From Carposina sasakii (taxonomy: Eukaryota > Arthropoda > Insecta > Lepidoptera > Carposinidae): 64,000 bases of DNA. Numbering within the stretch: position 1 is the stretch's first letter; the number at the start of each line of letters is the position of its first letter. Shown here one piece after another: positions 63,841 to 64,000 of this stretch. Position numbers and translations under genes: made by a program. The stretch covers positions 6,944,001 to 7,008,000 of the forward strand of contig CP053160.1 in NCBI GenBank assembly GCA_014607495.2, in the 5' to 3' direction. The notes under the pieces are model-generated. The model made no database searches. It worked only from the letters and a program-made list of their open reading frames with translations, and was not told where the DNA came from.

Positions 63841-64000
63841 ATTGATATTAAATGCCGTAGCAGGAATTATTTCAGTTTTATATTTGTTAATAAATAAAGT
63901 CAAAAGCAATAGCACTTTATGAGCATATGAACGAGCATGAGGGAAGCAACCCTTAGTACCACCCCGACGTTTAAATTAGCAAACGCTTTCATAAGAAATA

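Overview
This is animal nuclear DNA, AT-rich, and almost certainly lepidopteran (moth or butterfly). The reasons are many short Helitrons ending in a GC-rich hairpin plus CTAG, TA-flanked MITEs, RTE-type LINE tails, a tRNA-derived SINE, and insect-like split genes with GT-AG introns. It reads as a gene-poor, transposon-dense block in which elements are nested up to three deep.

Host genes occur only in the first 5.2 kb. A mitochondrial-clan cytochrome P450 (3' four exons, 391-2752, +) converges on a complete tRNA m3C methyltransferase gene of the METTL2/METTL8 family (3403-5194, -). The methyltransferase is the most interesting host feature. Two alternative 5' splice sites would give two homologous N-termini on one body, one of them preceded by a basic, mitochondrial-presequence-like segment.

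The rest is mobile DNA. 7282-13010 is a Gypsy element with open gag and pol but a 5' LTR cut to 29 bp. 13303-19618 is a DIRS-type tyrosine-recombinase retrotransposon inserted cleanly inside a MITE. It carries a predicted gag intron with repeated hairpins whose stems co-vary, a TTAA-flanked insertion in its RT, and an inversion that puts RT-C/RNase H/recombinase on the + strand and gag/RT-N on the - strand. 32158-32983 and 33893-41651 are two opposed Helitrons carrying a helicase C-terminal remnant. The second was split by a BEL retrotransposon with apparently identical LTRs (34384-41361), itself hit by a truncated LINE. 44255-50879 is a young Gypsy with a 1505-codon gag-pol, sitting inside an older TIR transposon (44033-51633). 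It carries a tandem array of hairpin modules near its 3' LTR. From 51 kb to the end I find only MITEs, Helitrons, SINEs, LINE fragments and unassigned AT-rich DNA.

No genes cooperate here in an operon-like sense. The useful information is the methyltransferase isoform architecture and the relative ages given by the nesting: MITE before DIRS, Helitron before BEL before LINE, TIR element before Gypsy.
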